Assembly (NCBI RefSeq): GCF_014650075.1
Contig: NZ_BMUG01000011.1
Coordinates: forward strand, 186,001-250,000
From: Streptomyces microflavus
GTDB lineage: Bacteria; Actinomycetota; Actinomycetes; Streptomycetales; Streptomycetaceae
DNA: 64,000 nucleotides
Direction: 5' to 3'
Below are positions 17,524 to 25,150 of the stretch, piece by piece. The notes beneath the pieces are model-generated. The model did no database searches. It was not told the origin of the DNA and worked only from the letters and a program-made list of their open reading frames with translations. Within the stretch, counting starts at the first letter, position 1. Each line of letters opens with the position of its first letter. Position numbers and translations under genes: made by a program.

Positions 17524-17835
17524 TCAGGCCGCGTCCGGCCCGTACACCTCGACGCTGTCCTTCACGCGCCGCACGTGGATGCAGTCCCCGGGGCACTCCT
17601 TGGCCGAATCGACCACGTCCTGGAGGAGCGGCAGCGGCACCGGAGTGGTGGCCCCCGGGTTCTGGAGGAGCTCGTCGTCGCCGCTCTTCACGTACGCCAG
17701 ACCGTCGATGTCCAGCTCGAAGACCTCCGGCGCGTACTGCACGCAGATGCCGTCCCCCGTACAGAGGTCCTGGTCGATCCAGACCTCCAGGTCCTGCGTG
17801 TCACTGTCGCCCGGCGCGTCCTGCTGCACGGTCAT
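17524..17835 (-). CDS. Ferredoxin, 3Fe-4S or related single-cluster type
   Basis: A 103-residue acidic protein. Cluster ligands are visible in DQDLCTGDGICVQYAPEVF (C-x5-C) and AKECPGDCIHV (C-x3-C), the actinobacterial one-cluster ferredoxin pattern. It would transfer electrons to cytochrome P450 or other oxygenases; no partner is adjacent. The ATG at 17835 follows GCAGGA; an in-frame ATG 12 codons upstream lacks a good ribosome site. It diverges from arc across 241 bases. Confidence 0.9.
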   Translation of the reverse strand: MTVQQDAPGDSDTQDLEVWIDQDLCTGDGICVQYAPEVFELDIDGLAYVKSGDDELLQNPGATTPVPLPLLQDVVDSAKECPGDCIHVRRVKDSVEVYGPDAA

Positions 17836-18010
17836 GTGGTCCTGCCGTTCCCTGCGTATCGAACCCATTGGAGCCAGCCCTGACGGGTGTTGAACGCTTC
17901 GACGATACAACCGGCGGCTTTCCGATGCCGAAGGGTGGGTATTCCCTTGACGTGAGGGAGAGCGCAAGGGTGAAGATCGGACACACCCCGCAGTCTTTGT
18001 GATCTAGGGG

Positions 18011-18038
18011 TTTCAATCACCACCCACCCAGGTAGGGT
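18011..18038 (+). promoter_or_regulatory. Candidate promoter of arc
   Basis: TTTCAA (18011-18016) and TAGGGT (18033-18038) are separated by 16 bases and lie about 40 bases before the arc start. The -10 sits in GGTAGGGTC, which recurs before pup (21667-21674) and before prcB (22122-22129). The -35 match is poor. Confidence 0.45.
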
Positions 18039-18076
18039 CAGGAAGCGTCCAGCTCCCCATGGAGGAGGTGAGGACC

Positions 18077-19843
18077 GTGGCAGCCCACGACGACGACATC
18101 AACCGCGGCATCCGGCCCGCGCGAGGGTCAGAAGACCCGGCCGGCCAGGTTGCCTATCTCGAGCAGGAAATCGCCGTCCTGCGACGTAAGCTCGCCGACT
18201 CTCCGCGTCATACGAGGATTCTCGAAGAGCGGATCGTCGAGTTGCAGACGAGTCTGGCAGGCGTGTCCGCACAGAACGAGCGGCTCGCCAACACGCTCCG
18301 CGAGGCGCGTGACCAGATCGTGGCCCTCAAGGAGGAGGTCGACCGGCTCGCACAGCCGCCGGCCGGCTTCGGTGTTTTCCTGCAGGCCAACGAGGACGGC
18401 ACCTGCGACATCTTCACCGGGGGCCGCAAGCTCCGGGTGAACGTCAGCCCCAGCGTCGAGCTCGAAGACCTCCGGCGAGGCCAGGAGGTCATGCTCAACG
18501 AAGCGCTCAACGTGGTCGAGGCCATGGAGTTCGAACGGGCCGGGGACATCGTCACCCTCAAGGAGATCCTTGAGGACGGCGAGCGCGCCCTGGTGGTCGG
18601 GCACACCGACGAGGAGAGGGTGGTACGGCTCGCCGAGCCCCTGCTGGACATCACCATCCGCTCCGGTGACGCCCTGCTGCTCGACTCCAGGTCCGGATAC
18701 GTCTACGAGGTGGTCCCCAAGAGCGAGGTCGAGGAGCTCGTCCTCGAAGAGGTTCCGGACATCGACTACGACAAGATCGGCGGTCTGGGCGACCAGATCG
18801 AGCTGATCCGCGACGCGGTCGAGCTCCCCTACCTCCACCCCGACCTCTTCAAGGAACACGAACTGCGACCGCCGAAGGGCATCCTGCTCTACGGTCCGCC
18901 CGGCTGCGGCAAGACGCTCATCGCCAAGGCCGTCGCCAATTCGCTCGCCAAGAAGGTCGCCGAGGTGACCGGGCAGCCCACGGGGAAGAGCTACTTCCTC
19001 AATATCAAGGGCCCCGAGCTCCTCAACAAGTACGTCGGCGAGACCGAGCGGCACATCCGCCTGGTCTTCCAGCGTGCCCGGGAGAAGGCGAGCGAGGGTA
19101 CCCCCGTCATCGTCTTCTTCGACGAGATGGAATCCCTCTTCCGCACCCGCGGCAGCGGCGTCAGCTCGGACGTGGAGAACACCATCGTCCCGCAGCTGCT
19201 CGCCGAGATCGACGGTGTGGAGGGCCTGGAGAACGTCATCGTCATCGGCGCCTCCAACCGCGAGGACATGATCGACCCCGCCATCCTGCGACCCGGCCGA
19301 CTCGATGTGAAGATCAAGATCGAGCGTCCGGACGCCGAGGCGGCGAAGGACATCTTCGCGAAGTACCTGACCCCGTCGCTCCCGCTGCACGCGGACGATC
19401 TGGCCGAGCACACCGGCTCCCGGCCGGCCGCCGCCCACGCCATGATCCAGTCCGTCGTGGAGCGGATGTACACGGAGTCCGAGGAGAACCGCTTCCTCGA
19501 GGTCACGTACGCCAACGGCGACAAGGAAGTCCTTTACTTCAAGGACTTCAACTCCGGCGCGATGATTCAGAACATCGTCGACCGGGCAAAGAAAATGGCC
19601 ATCAAGGCATTTCTGGAACAGGGCCAGAAGGGTCTGCGCGTCTCCCATCTCCTCCAGGCATGCGTGGATGAGTTCAAGGAGAACGAGGACCTGCCCAACA
19701 CCACCAACCCGGACGACTGGGCCAGGATTTCCGGTAAGAAGGGTGAGCGGATCGTCTTCATCCGCACACTCGTCACCGGAAAGCAGGGCGCGGACACCGG
19801 TCGCTCCATCGATACGGTGGCCAATACCGGCCAGTACCTGTAA
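18077..19843 (+). CDS. arc: Proteasome-associated AAA+ ATPase (Arc/Mpa)
   Basis: A 588-residue hexameric unfoldase that captures Pup-tagged proteins and threads them into the 20S core. An N-terminal coiled coil (about residues 20-85) binds Pup, followed by two OB folds (about 90-235) and the AAA module with Walker A GPPGCGKT and Walker B VIVFFDEMES. The C-terminus ends GQYL, the exposed tyrosine-containing tail that docks into the proteasome alpha ring. GTG 18077 has a ribosome site and gives the expected family length; a start six codons earlier is possible. It is monocistronic, with a strong terminator directly after it. Confidence 0.97.
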   Translation: MAAHDDDINRGIRPARGSEDPAGQVAYLEQEIAVLRRKLADSPRHTRILEERIVELQTSLAGVSAQNERLANTLREARDQIVALKEEVDRLAQPPAGFGVFLQANEDGTCDIFTGGRKLRVNVSPSVELEDLRRGQEVMLNEALNVVEAMEFERAGDIVTLKEILEDGERALVVGHTDEERVVRLAEPLLDITIRSGDALLLDSRSGYVYEVVPKSEVEELVLEEVPDIDYDKIGGLGDQIELIRDAVELPYLHPDLFKEHELRPPKGILLYGPPGCGKTLIAKAVANSLAKKVAEVTGQPTGKSYFLNIKGPELLNKYVGETERHIRLVFQRAREKASEGTPVIVFFDEMESLFRTRGSGVSSDVENTIVPQLLAEIDGVEGLENVIVIGASNREDMIDPAILRPGRLDVKIKIERPDAEAAKDIFAKYLTPSLPLHADDLAEHTGSRPAAAHAMIQSVVERMYTESEENRFLEVTYANGDKEVLYFKDFNSGAMIQNIVDRAKKMAIKAFLEQGQKGLRVSHLLQACVDEFKENEDLPNTTNPDDWARISGKKGERIVFIRTLVTGKQGADTGRSIDTVANTGQYL

Positions 19844-19849
19844 TACGCC

Positions 19850-19889
19850 GACCGGCTGCGGATGCCTGGAGGGGCATCCGCAGCCGGTC
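19850..19889 (+). terminator. Intrinsic terminator of arc
   Basis: A perfect 17-bp stem (19850-19866 with 19873-19889), 6-nt loop, followed by GTTTTCCCCC. It starts seven bases after the arc stop, so dop is transcribed separately. Confidence 0.9.
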
Positions 19890-20077
19890 GTTTTCCCCCG
19901 TTCCGGCCATGCCGGAACAATGTCGTAATTGATCTCCCCACCGGCGCAGAGGCGCTCTAGGCTCTGCGGTACCGCCGAGTCGCGCAGTGCGGTGACGGGC
20001 ACCGCATACGCACCGGACAAACAGCGGTACTTGAGCGTCGCTCCCGGACGGGACCGACGCCGGGCAAGGAGGGCCGC

Positions 20078-21589
20078 ATGACCGTACGGCGAGTAATGGG
20101 CATCGAGACGGAGTACGGGATCTCCGTCCCCGGCCACCCCAACGCCAATGCCATGCTCACCTCGTCCCAGATCGTCAACGCCTACGCGGCGGCGATGCAC
20201 CGGGCCCGACGCGCCCGCTGGGACTTCGAGGAGGAGAATCCGCTGCGCGACGCGCGAGGCTTCGACCTCGCCCGTGAGACCGCCGACTCCAGCCAGCTCA
20301 CCGACGAGGACATCGGCCTGGCCAATGTCATCCTCACCAACGGTGCCCGGCTCTACGTCGACCACGCGCACCCCGAATACAGCTCACCGGAGATCACCAA
20401 CCCGCTCGACGCGGTGCTCTGGGACAAGGCCGGCGAACGGATCATGGCCGAGGCCGCCGAACGGGCGGCCGCCATCCCCGGCGCCCAGCCGATCCACCTC
20501 TACAAGAACAACACCGACAACAAGGGCGCCTCCTACGGCACGCACGAGAACTATCTGATGCAGCGGGAGACCCCGTTCTCGGACATCGTGCGCCATCTGA
20601 CGCCGTTCTTCGTCTCCCGCCAGGTCGTCACCGGCGCGGGGCGGGTCGGCATCGGCCAGGACGGCCACGAGCACGGCTTCCAGATCAGCCAGCGCGCCGA
20701 CTACTTCGAGGTCGAGGTCGGCCTGGAGACGACCCTCAAGCGCCCCATCATCAACACCCGGGACGAGCCGCACTCCGACGCGGAGAAGTACCGCCGGCTC
20801 CATGTGATCATCGGCGACGCGAACCTCTCGGAGATCTCGACCTACCTGAAGCTCGGCACCACATCCCTGGTGCTGTCCATGATCGAGGACGCCTTCATCA
20901 ACGTCGACCTCGCCGTCGACCAGCCCGTACGCACGTTGCACCAGGTCTCGCACGACCCCGACCTCAGGCAGCTCATCACGCTCCGTAACGGCCGGACACT
21001 CACCGCCGTACAGCTCCAGATGGAGTACTTCGAGCTGGCCCGCAAGTATGTCGACGAGCGGTACGGCACCGACGCCGACGAGCAGACCAAGGACATCCTG
21101 ATCCGCTGGGAGGACACGCTCAACCGGCTGGAGACCGATCCGATGAGCCTGTCCGGGGAGCTGGACTGGATCGCCAAGCGGGAGCTCATGGAGGGCTACC
21201 GCCGCCGCGACTCGCTGGACTGGGACGCCCCCCGGCTCCACCTCGTCGACCTCCAGTACGCGGACGTACGCCCCGACAAGGGCCTCTACAACCGTCTGGC
21301 GGCCCGCGGGAAGATGAAGCGGCTGCTGGACGAGGACGACGTCACCAGGGCCCGTACGAAGCCTCCGGAGGACACCAGGGCCTATTTCCGGGGCCGCTGC
21401 CTGGAGCAGTACGCCGACGACGTGGCGGCCGCCTCCTGGGACTCGGTCATCTTCGACCTGCCGGACCGCGACTCGCTCCAGCGGGTACCCACGCTGGAGC
21501 CGCTGCGCGGCACCAAGGAGCACGTCAAGGACCTGCTCGACCGCTGTCGTACGGCGGAGGAGCTGGTCCGGGTGCTCTCGGGCGGCTGA
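20078..21589 (+). CDS. dop: Deamidase/depupylase of Pup
   Basis: A 503-residue enzyme of the carboxylate-amine ligase fold that deamidates the C-terminal glutamine of Pup and removes Pup from substrates. The ATP/metal motif GIETEYGIS opens the protein. The Dop-specific insertion (residues about 38-75, MHRARRARWDFEEENPLRD) is present, and RLYVDHAHPEYSSPE contains the catalytic aspartate. Later PIINTRDEPHSDAEKYRRLH and RLHLVDLQYADV are shared with PafA. An AAGGAGG precedes the ATG. Its presence matches the Gln-ending Pup encoded next. Upstream, a -10-like TAGGCT lies at 19958-19963. Confidence 0.97.
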   Translation: MTVRRVMGIETEYGISVPGHPNANAMLTSSQIVNAYAAAMHRARRARWDFEEENPLRDARGFDLARETADSSQLTDEDIGLANVILTNGARLYVDHAHPEYSSPEITNPLDAVLWDKAGERIMAEAAERAAAIPGAQPIHLYKNNTDNKGASYGTHENYLMQRETPFSDIVRHLTPFFVSRQVVTGAGRVGIGQDGHEHGFQISQRADYFEVEVGLETTLKRPIINTRDEPHSDAEKYRRLHVIIGDANLSEISTYLKLGTTSLVLSMIEDAFINVDLAVDQPVRTLHQVSHDPDLRQLITLRNGRTLTAVQLQMEYFELARKYVDERYGTDADEQTKDILIRWEDTLNRLETDPMSLSGELDWIAKRELMEGYRRRDSLDWDAPRLHLVDLQYADVRPDKGLYNRLAARGKMKRLLDEDDVTRARTKPPEDTRAYFRGRCLEQYADDVAAASWDSVIFDLPDRDSLQRVPTLEPLRGTKEHVKDLLDRCRTAEELVRVLSGG

Positions 21590-21718
21590 AAGGTGTCCGG
21601 GCTGGGAATCAATCAACCGAGGCCCGGACGTTGAACAACTACCGGGCCAAATGTCGGACCTCGTGGGTAGGGTCTGATCAAGAGCTTCGATTGCTTCGAA
21701 CCGAGCGGGGTGAGCTAC

Positions 21719-21937
21719 ATGGCGACCAAGGACACCGGCGGCGGACAGCAGAAGGCGACGCGTTCCACCGAGGAGACCGAGGAGCAGACGCAGGACGCGC
21801 AGGCTTCCGAGGACCTTGCGGAGCGCCAGGAGAAGCTGAGCGACGATGTCGACTCGGTTCTGGACGAGATCGACGACGTCCTCGAAGAGAACGCCGAGGA
21901 CTTCGTCCGGTCCTTCGTTCAAAAGGGTGGACAGTAG
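21719..21937 (+). CDS. pup: Prokaryotic ubiquitin-like protein Pup
   Basis: A 72-residue, highly acidic, intrinsically disordered modifier. It has the conserved C-terminal half DDVDSVLDEIDDVLEENA and the terminal FVRSFVQKGGQ. The last residue is Gln, so Dop must deamidate it to Glu before PafA can attach it to substrate lysines. ATG 21719 is chosen over a GTG/ATG start three codons earlier because it gives the family N-terminus MATKDTGGG and has GGGGTGAG upstream. A TAGGGT hexamer at 21668-21673 may be its -10. Confidence 0.97.
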   Translation: MATKDTGGGQQKATRSTEETEEQTQDAQASEDLAERQEKLSDDVDSVLDEIDDVLEENAEDFVRSFVQKGGQ

Positions 21938-22045
21938 TTCACGAGTGTGAACGCCCGGTAGCGTTCCGGGCGACCGCGGTACTCGGGGGAGACGGGGTGA
22001 CGGCGACCGCCACGGCGTGCGCCGTCACCCCGCCCGCCAACCGGT

Positions 22046-22277
22046 GGAGCCCCTCCGGTTCGCGAGCGCGGGATCGTCGCAGATCCCTCCGCCGAACATG
22101 TGGATCACCGCCCCAGGGCGGGTAGGGTCCGTGGCGTACGTTGCTTCAACTGCAATTCGGCCATCGGCAAGTTGGGGGATGATCCTGACTCTCTTGCGCA
22201 GGGCCATCGCATACCTGGAGGGAAACGCGTGGAAGCCAACACTCGTAGCACCGGGCGTCTACCAGCTGCCTTCCTGA
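22046..22277 (+). pseudogene. Decayed endonuclease VII (HNH/His-Me finger) remnant between pup and prcB
   Basis: Reading one frame from 22046 gives AEHVDHRPRAG then VRGVRCFNCNSAIGKLGDD, the catalytic and second zinc-binding parts of T4 endonuclease VII-like proteins. The continuation LRRAIAYLEGNAWKPTLVAP to a stop at 22277 is found only in the next frame. One extra base in the CT run at 22187-22195 explains the switch. Where the family has its first CxxC, the frame reads R-G-I-V, and there is not enough room before pup for the N-terminal region. The last 49 bases overlap the prcB start. A similar gene is, as I recall, intact at this position in S. coelicolor. Confidence 0.75.
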
Positions 22278-23074
22278 CGCCGGGTTCGTCCTCGTTCATG
22301 GACTTCCTGTCCGACCAGTCGCCCGAGATGCTCCCGGGCAACCGGAGCCTGCCGCCGCTCCAGGGGGCCATCGAGGCACCGCACGGGACGACCATCGTCG
22401 CGGCGTCCTTCCCCGGTGGCGTCGTCCTGGCCGGTGACCGGCGCGCCACCATGGGCAACATGATCGCGCAGCGCGACATCGAGAAGGTCTTCCCGGCCGA
22501 CGAGTACTCGGCGGTGGGCATCGCCGGCACCGCCGGACTGGCCGTGGAGATGGTCAAGCTCTTCCAGCTGGAGCTGGAGCACTTCGAAAAGGTCGAGGGC
22601 GCCCAGCTCTCCCTGGAGGGCAAGGCCAACCGGCTCTCCACCATGATCCGCAGCAACCTGGCCATGGCCATGCAGGGCCTCGCCGTGGTGCCCCTCTTCG
22701 CGGGTTACGACGTCGACCGCGAGAAGGGCCGCATCTTCTCCTACGACGTCACCGGCGGCCGCTCCGAGGAGACCGGCTACGCCTCCACCGGCTCCGGGTC
22801 GATCTTCGCCCGCAACGCGATGAAGAAGCTCTACCGCGAGGATCTGACGGAGGAGCAGGCCCTCACCCTGGTCGTGCAGGCGCTGTACGACGCCGCGGAC
22901 GACGACTCGGCGACCGGCGGCCCGGACGTGGCCCGCCGGATCTACCCGATCGTCACCGTGATCACCGACGAAGGCTTCCGGAGGCTGGGCGACCAGGAGT
23001 CCGCCGACATCGCGCGCTCCATCCTGGAACGCCGGCTGGAGCAGCCCGACGGCCCGCGCGCCGCGCTGCTCTGA
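22229..23074 (+). CDS. prcB: 20S proteasome beta subunit
   Basis: 281 residues from GTG 22229, which follows GGAGGGAAAC. A 53-residue propeptide ends in APHG and is removed autocatalytically to expose the catalytic threonine, residue 54, in TTIVAASFPGG. Family motifs VVLAGDRRATMGN, AGTAGLAVEM and GYASTGSGSIFARN are present, and the catalytic Asp and Lys environment is intact. The start lies inside the 3' end of the endonuclease remnant, so translation may once have been coupled. It is co-transcribed with prcA, 57 bases downstream. Confidence 0.97.
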   Translation: MEANTRSTGRLPAAFLTPGSSSFMDFLSDQSPEMLPGNRSLPPLQGAIEAPHGTTIVAASFPGGVVLAGDRRATMGNMIAQRDIEKVFPADEYSAVGIAGTAGLAVEMVKLFQLELEHFEKVEGAQLSLEGKANRLSTMIRSNLAMAMQGLAVVPLFAGYDVDREKGRIFSYDVTGGRSEETGYASTGSGSIFARNAMKKLYREDLTEEQALTLVVQALYDAADDDSATGGPDVARRIYPIVTVITDEGFRRLGDQESADIARSILERRLEQPDGPRAALL

Positions 23075-23131
23075 CCAGGACTCCAGCCTCCCCCGACGCA
23101 CTCGTCACTGACAGAAAGGGACGGATAGCCG

Positions 23132-23941
23132 GTGTCGACGCCGTTCTATGTCTCACCCCAGCAGGCCATGGCCGACCGGGCGGAATACGCCCGGAAGGGC
23201 ATCGCCCGTGGTCGCAGCCTCGTTGTGCTGCAGTATGCCGACGGCATTGTGTTCGTCGGCGAGAACCCGTCCCGCGCGCTGCACAAGTTCAGCGAGATCT
23301 ATGACCGGATCGGCTTCGCGGCCGCCGGCAAGTACAACGAGTACGAGAACCTCCGCATCGGCGGAGTCCGCTACGCAGATCTGCGCGGATACACCTACGA
23401 CCGGGACGATGTGACGGCCCGTGGGCTGGCCAACGTCTACGCGCAGACGCTCGGCACCATCTTCTCCAGCGCGGCCGAGAAGCCGTACGAGGTGGAGCTG
23501 GTCGTCGCCGAGGTCGGCTCCGCGGCCGAGGGTGACCAGATCTACCGGCTGCCGCACGACGGTTCGATCGTGGACGAGCACGGCTCGGTCGCGGTCGGCG
23601 GCAACGCCGAGCAGATCAGCAGCTTCCTGGACCAGCGCCACCGGGACGGCATGACGCTCGCCGAGGCGCTCAAGCTGGCCGTCCAGGCGCTCTCCCGGGA
23701 GCCGGGCGGCGGGGAGCGGGAGATTCCCGCCGAGCGTCTCGAAGTCGCGGTGCTGGACCGTACGCGGCCCCAGCAGCGCAAGTTCAAGCGGATCGTCGGC
23801 CGCCAGCTGACCCGGCTGCTCGACGCGGACGCGGCGGGCACCACCCCGACGGACGCCCCGTCCGACATCGAGGAGACCGACTCCACCACCACCGAAACCG
23901 ACAACGGCACCGGCACCGCGCCCGGTTCCACGGAGGAGTAG
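23132..23941 (+). CDS. prcA: 20S proteasome alpha subunit
   Basis: 269 residues from GTG 23132 with AGAAAGGGACGG upstream. The N-terminal gating segment STPFYVSPQQAMADRAEYARKGIARGR and the core SLVVLQYADGIVFVGEN are typical of actinobacterial alpha subunits; there is no propeptide. The last 40 residues are an acidic Thr/Glu/Asp-rich tail, longer than the mycobacterial one, probably flexible. Alpha rings control entry and bind the C-terminus of Arc. A hairpin terminator follows 15 bases after the stop. Confidence 0.97.
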   Translation: MSTPFYVSPQQAMADRAEYARKGIARGRSLVVLQYADGIVFVGENPSRALHKFSEIYDRIGFAAAGKYNEYENLRIGGVRYADLRGYTYDRDDVTARGLANVYAQTLGTIFSSAAEKPYEVELVVAEVGSAAEGDQIYRLPHDGSIVDEHGSVAVGGNAEQISSFLDQRHRDGMTLAEALKLAVQALSREPGGGEREIPAERLEVAVLDRTRPQQRKFKRIVGRQLTRLLDADAAGTTPTDAPSDIEETDSTTTETDNGTGTAPGSTEE

Positions 23942-23956
23942 GCGCCCGCGCCTCGA

Positions 23957-23986
23957 CGTGCCCCCGGGTCCCGGCCCGGGGGCACG
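23957..23986. terminator. Bidirectional terminator between prcA and the LacI gene
   Basis: A perfect 12-bp stem (23957-23968 with 23975-23986) with a 6-nt loop, exactly filling the space between the converging 3' ends. Confidence 0.75.
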
Positions 23987-23987
23987 G

Positions 23988-25019
23988 TCATGCCCGGGCG
24001 GCGGGCGGCCCGGTGGAGCCGCGTACGACCAGCCGGACCGGCAGACCGCCCGGCTCGGCGGGGCGGCCCTCCAGCACGGCGAGCAGCGCCGCCATGCCCC
24101 GCTCCCCGACCTGCTCGGCGGGCAGCTGCACGGTGGTGAGCTCCGGTTCGACGGCGGTGGCCAGGGCGAGGTCGTCGAAGCCGGTGACCGAGAGGTCGTC
24201 CGGCACCCGCAGCCCGAGCCGGCGGGCCGCCTTGCAGGCACCGGCCGCCAGGATGTCGTCGTCGCAGACGATCGCGGTGGGCCGCTCCCCGGCGACGGCG
24301 AGCGCCTGCTCGGTGGCCTCCCGCCCGGCCCGTACGTTGAGCGGGGCCCGTACCGTACGCATCTCGGCATCCGGCACCGCGCCCACCGCCTCCCGCAGTG
24401 CCTGCGCCCGGACCGCGAACGTCCAGGTGTCCACGGCGGATGCCAGATGGACGAAGCGGCGGTGGCCGAGGCCCAGCAGATGGTCCGTCACCTGGCGCAT
24501 GCCGTCGGCGATGTCCAGGTTCACATGGGCCGCCGCGTCCGTCCCGGCCGGGTCGCTGTCCAGCATCACCAGCGGCAGCTCGGCCCCGTGCAGGGCGCTC
24601 AGGGCGTCGGAGGCCATGGAGGAGGCGATCACCCCGTCCAGGGCGGCACGGGCCGATGCGAACGGGTCCCGGGCCGGTCCGGTGCCGTCCGGCGAGGGGT
24701 AGAGCACCACGCCGAAATCGTGCTCGGCGGCGACGGCGGCGGCCCCGGTGTAGACGCGGGCGAAGAACTCGTTGGTGAGCGCCGGGACCACCAGCAGCGC
24801 GGTCCTGGTGCGGCCGAGCCGCAGACTGCGGGCGGCCAGATTGGGCCGGTAGCCGAGCTCCGCCGCGCACTCCCGGACCCGCTGCGCCGTGGCCTCGGAC
24901 ACCCGGCCCGGCCACTTCCCGCCGAGCACGAGCGAGACCGTCGCCTGCGAGACACCCGCCGCTCGGGCCACGTCGCGGCTGGTGGGCCGGGGCGGGGCGG
25001 GCTGGTGCGAGTCGGTCAC
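23988..25019 (-). CDS. LacI-family transcriptional regulator
   Basis: 343 residues from GTG 25019, chosen for GGAGG with 7-base spacing and because it starts just before the HTH. The helix-turn-helix and hinge are PTSRDVARAAGVSQATVSLVLGG followed by VSEATAQRVRECAAELGYRPN. The periplasmic-binding-like effector domain follows (TALLVVPALTNEFFARV to ELTTVQLPAEQVGERG). LacI proteins usually sense sugars or nucleosides; the ligand is unknown. It diverges from an MFS transporter gene and most likely controls it through the inverted repeat between them. Confidence 0.92.
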   Translation of the reverse strand: MTDSHQPAPPRPTSRDVARAAGVSQATVSLVLGGKWPGRVSEATAQRVRECAAELGYRPNLAARSLRLGRTRTALLVVPALTNEFFARVYTGAAAVAAEHDFGVVLYPSPDGTGPARDPFASARAALDGVIASSMASDALSALHGAELPLVMLDSDPAGTDAAAHVNLDIADGMRQVTDHLLGLGHRRFVHLASAVDTWTFAVRAQALREAVGAVPDAEMRTVRAPLNVRAGREATEQALAVAGERPTAIVCDDDILAAGACKAARRLGLRVPDDLSVTGFDDLALATAVEPELTTVQLPAEQVGERGMAALLAVLEGRPAEPGGLPVRLVVRGSTGPPAARA

Positions 25020-25081
25020 TCGGGCCTCCGTGCGGGATGTTCCGTGATGCCGCGAGGTGGACCCGCGGGCTGCGCACATGG

Positions 25082-25108
25082 TACGTATGAGCCTCGAAGT
25101 TATACGTA
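25082..25108. promoter_or_regulatory. Candidate operator between the LacI and MFS genes
   Basis: TACGTAT (25082-25088) and ATACGTA (25102-25108) form a perfect 7-bp inverted repeat with a 13-base spacer in the 131-base divergent region. TATACGT within the right arm could also be a -10 for the MFS gene, which would place the operator over the promoter. Confidence 0.5.
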
Positions 25109-25150
25109 AAACCTCGGGTGGCGGCAGTCGTCCGGCGGAAAGGGGCGGGA

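Noticed and set aside
21631..22125. A 164-codon frame overlapping pup and continuing into the pup-prcB interval
   Set aside because: It overlaps pup in another frame, has no ribosome site and no recognisable motif; the interval is better explained by the endonuclease remnant.
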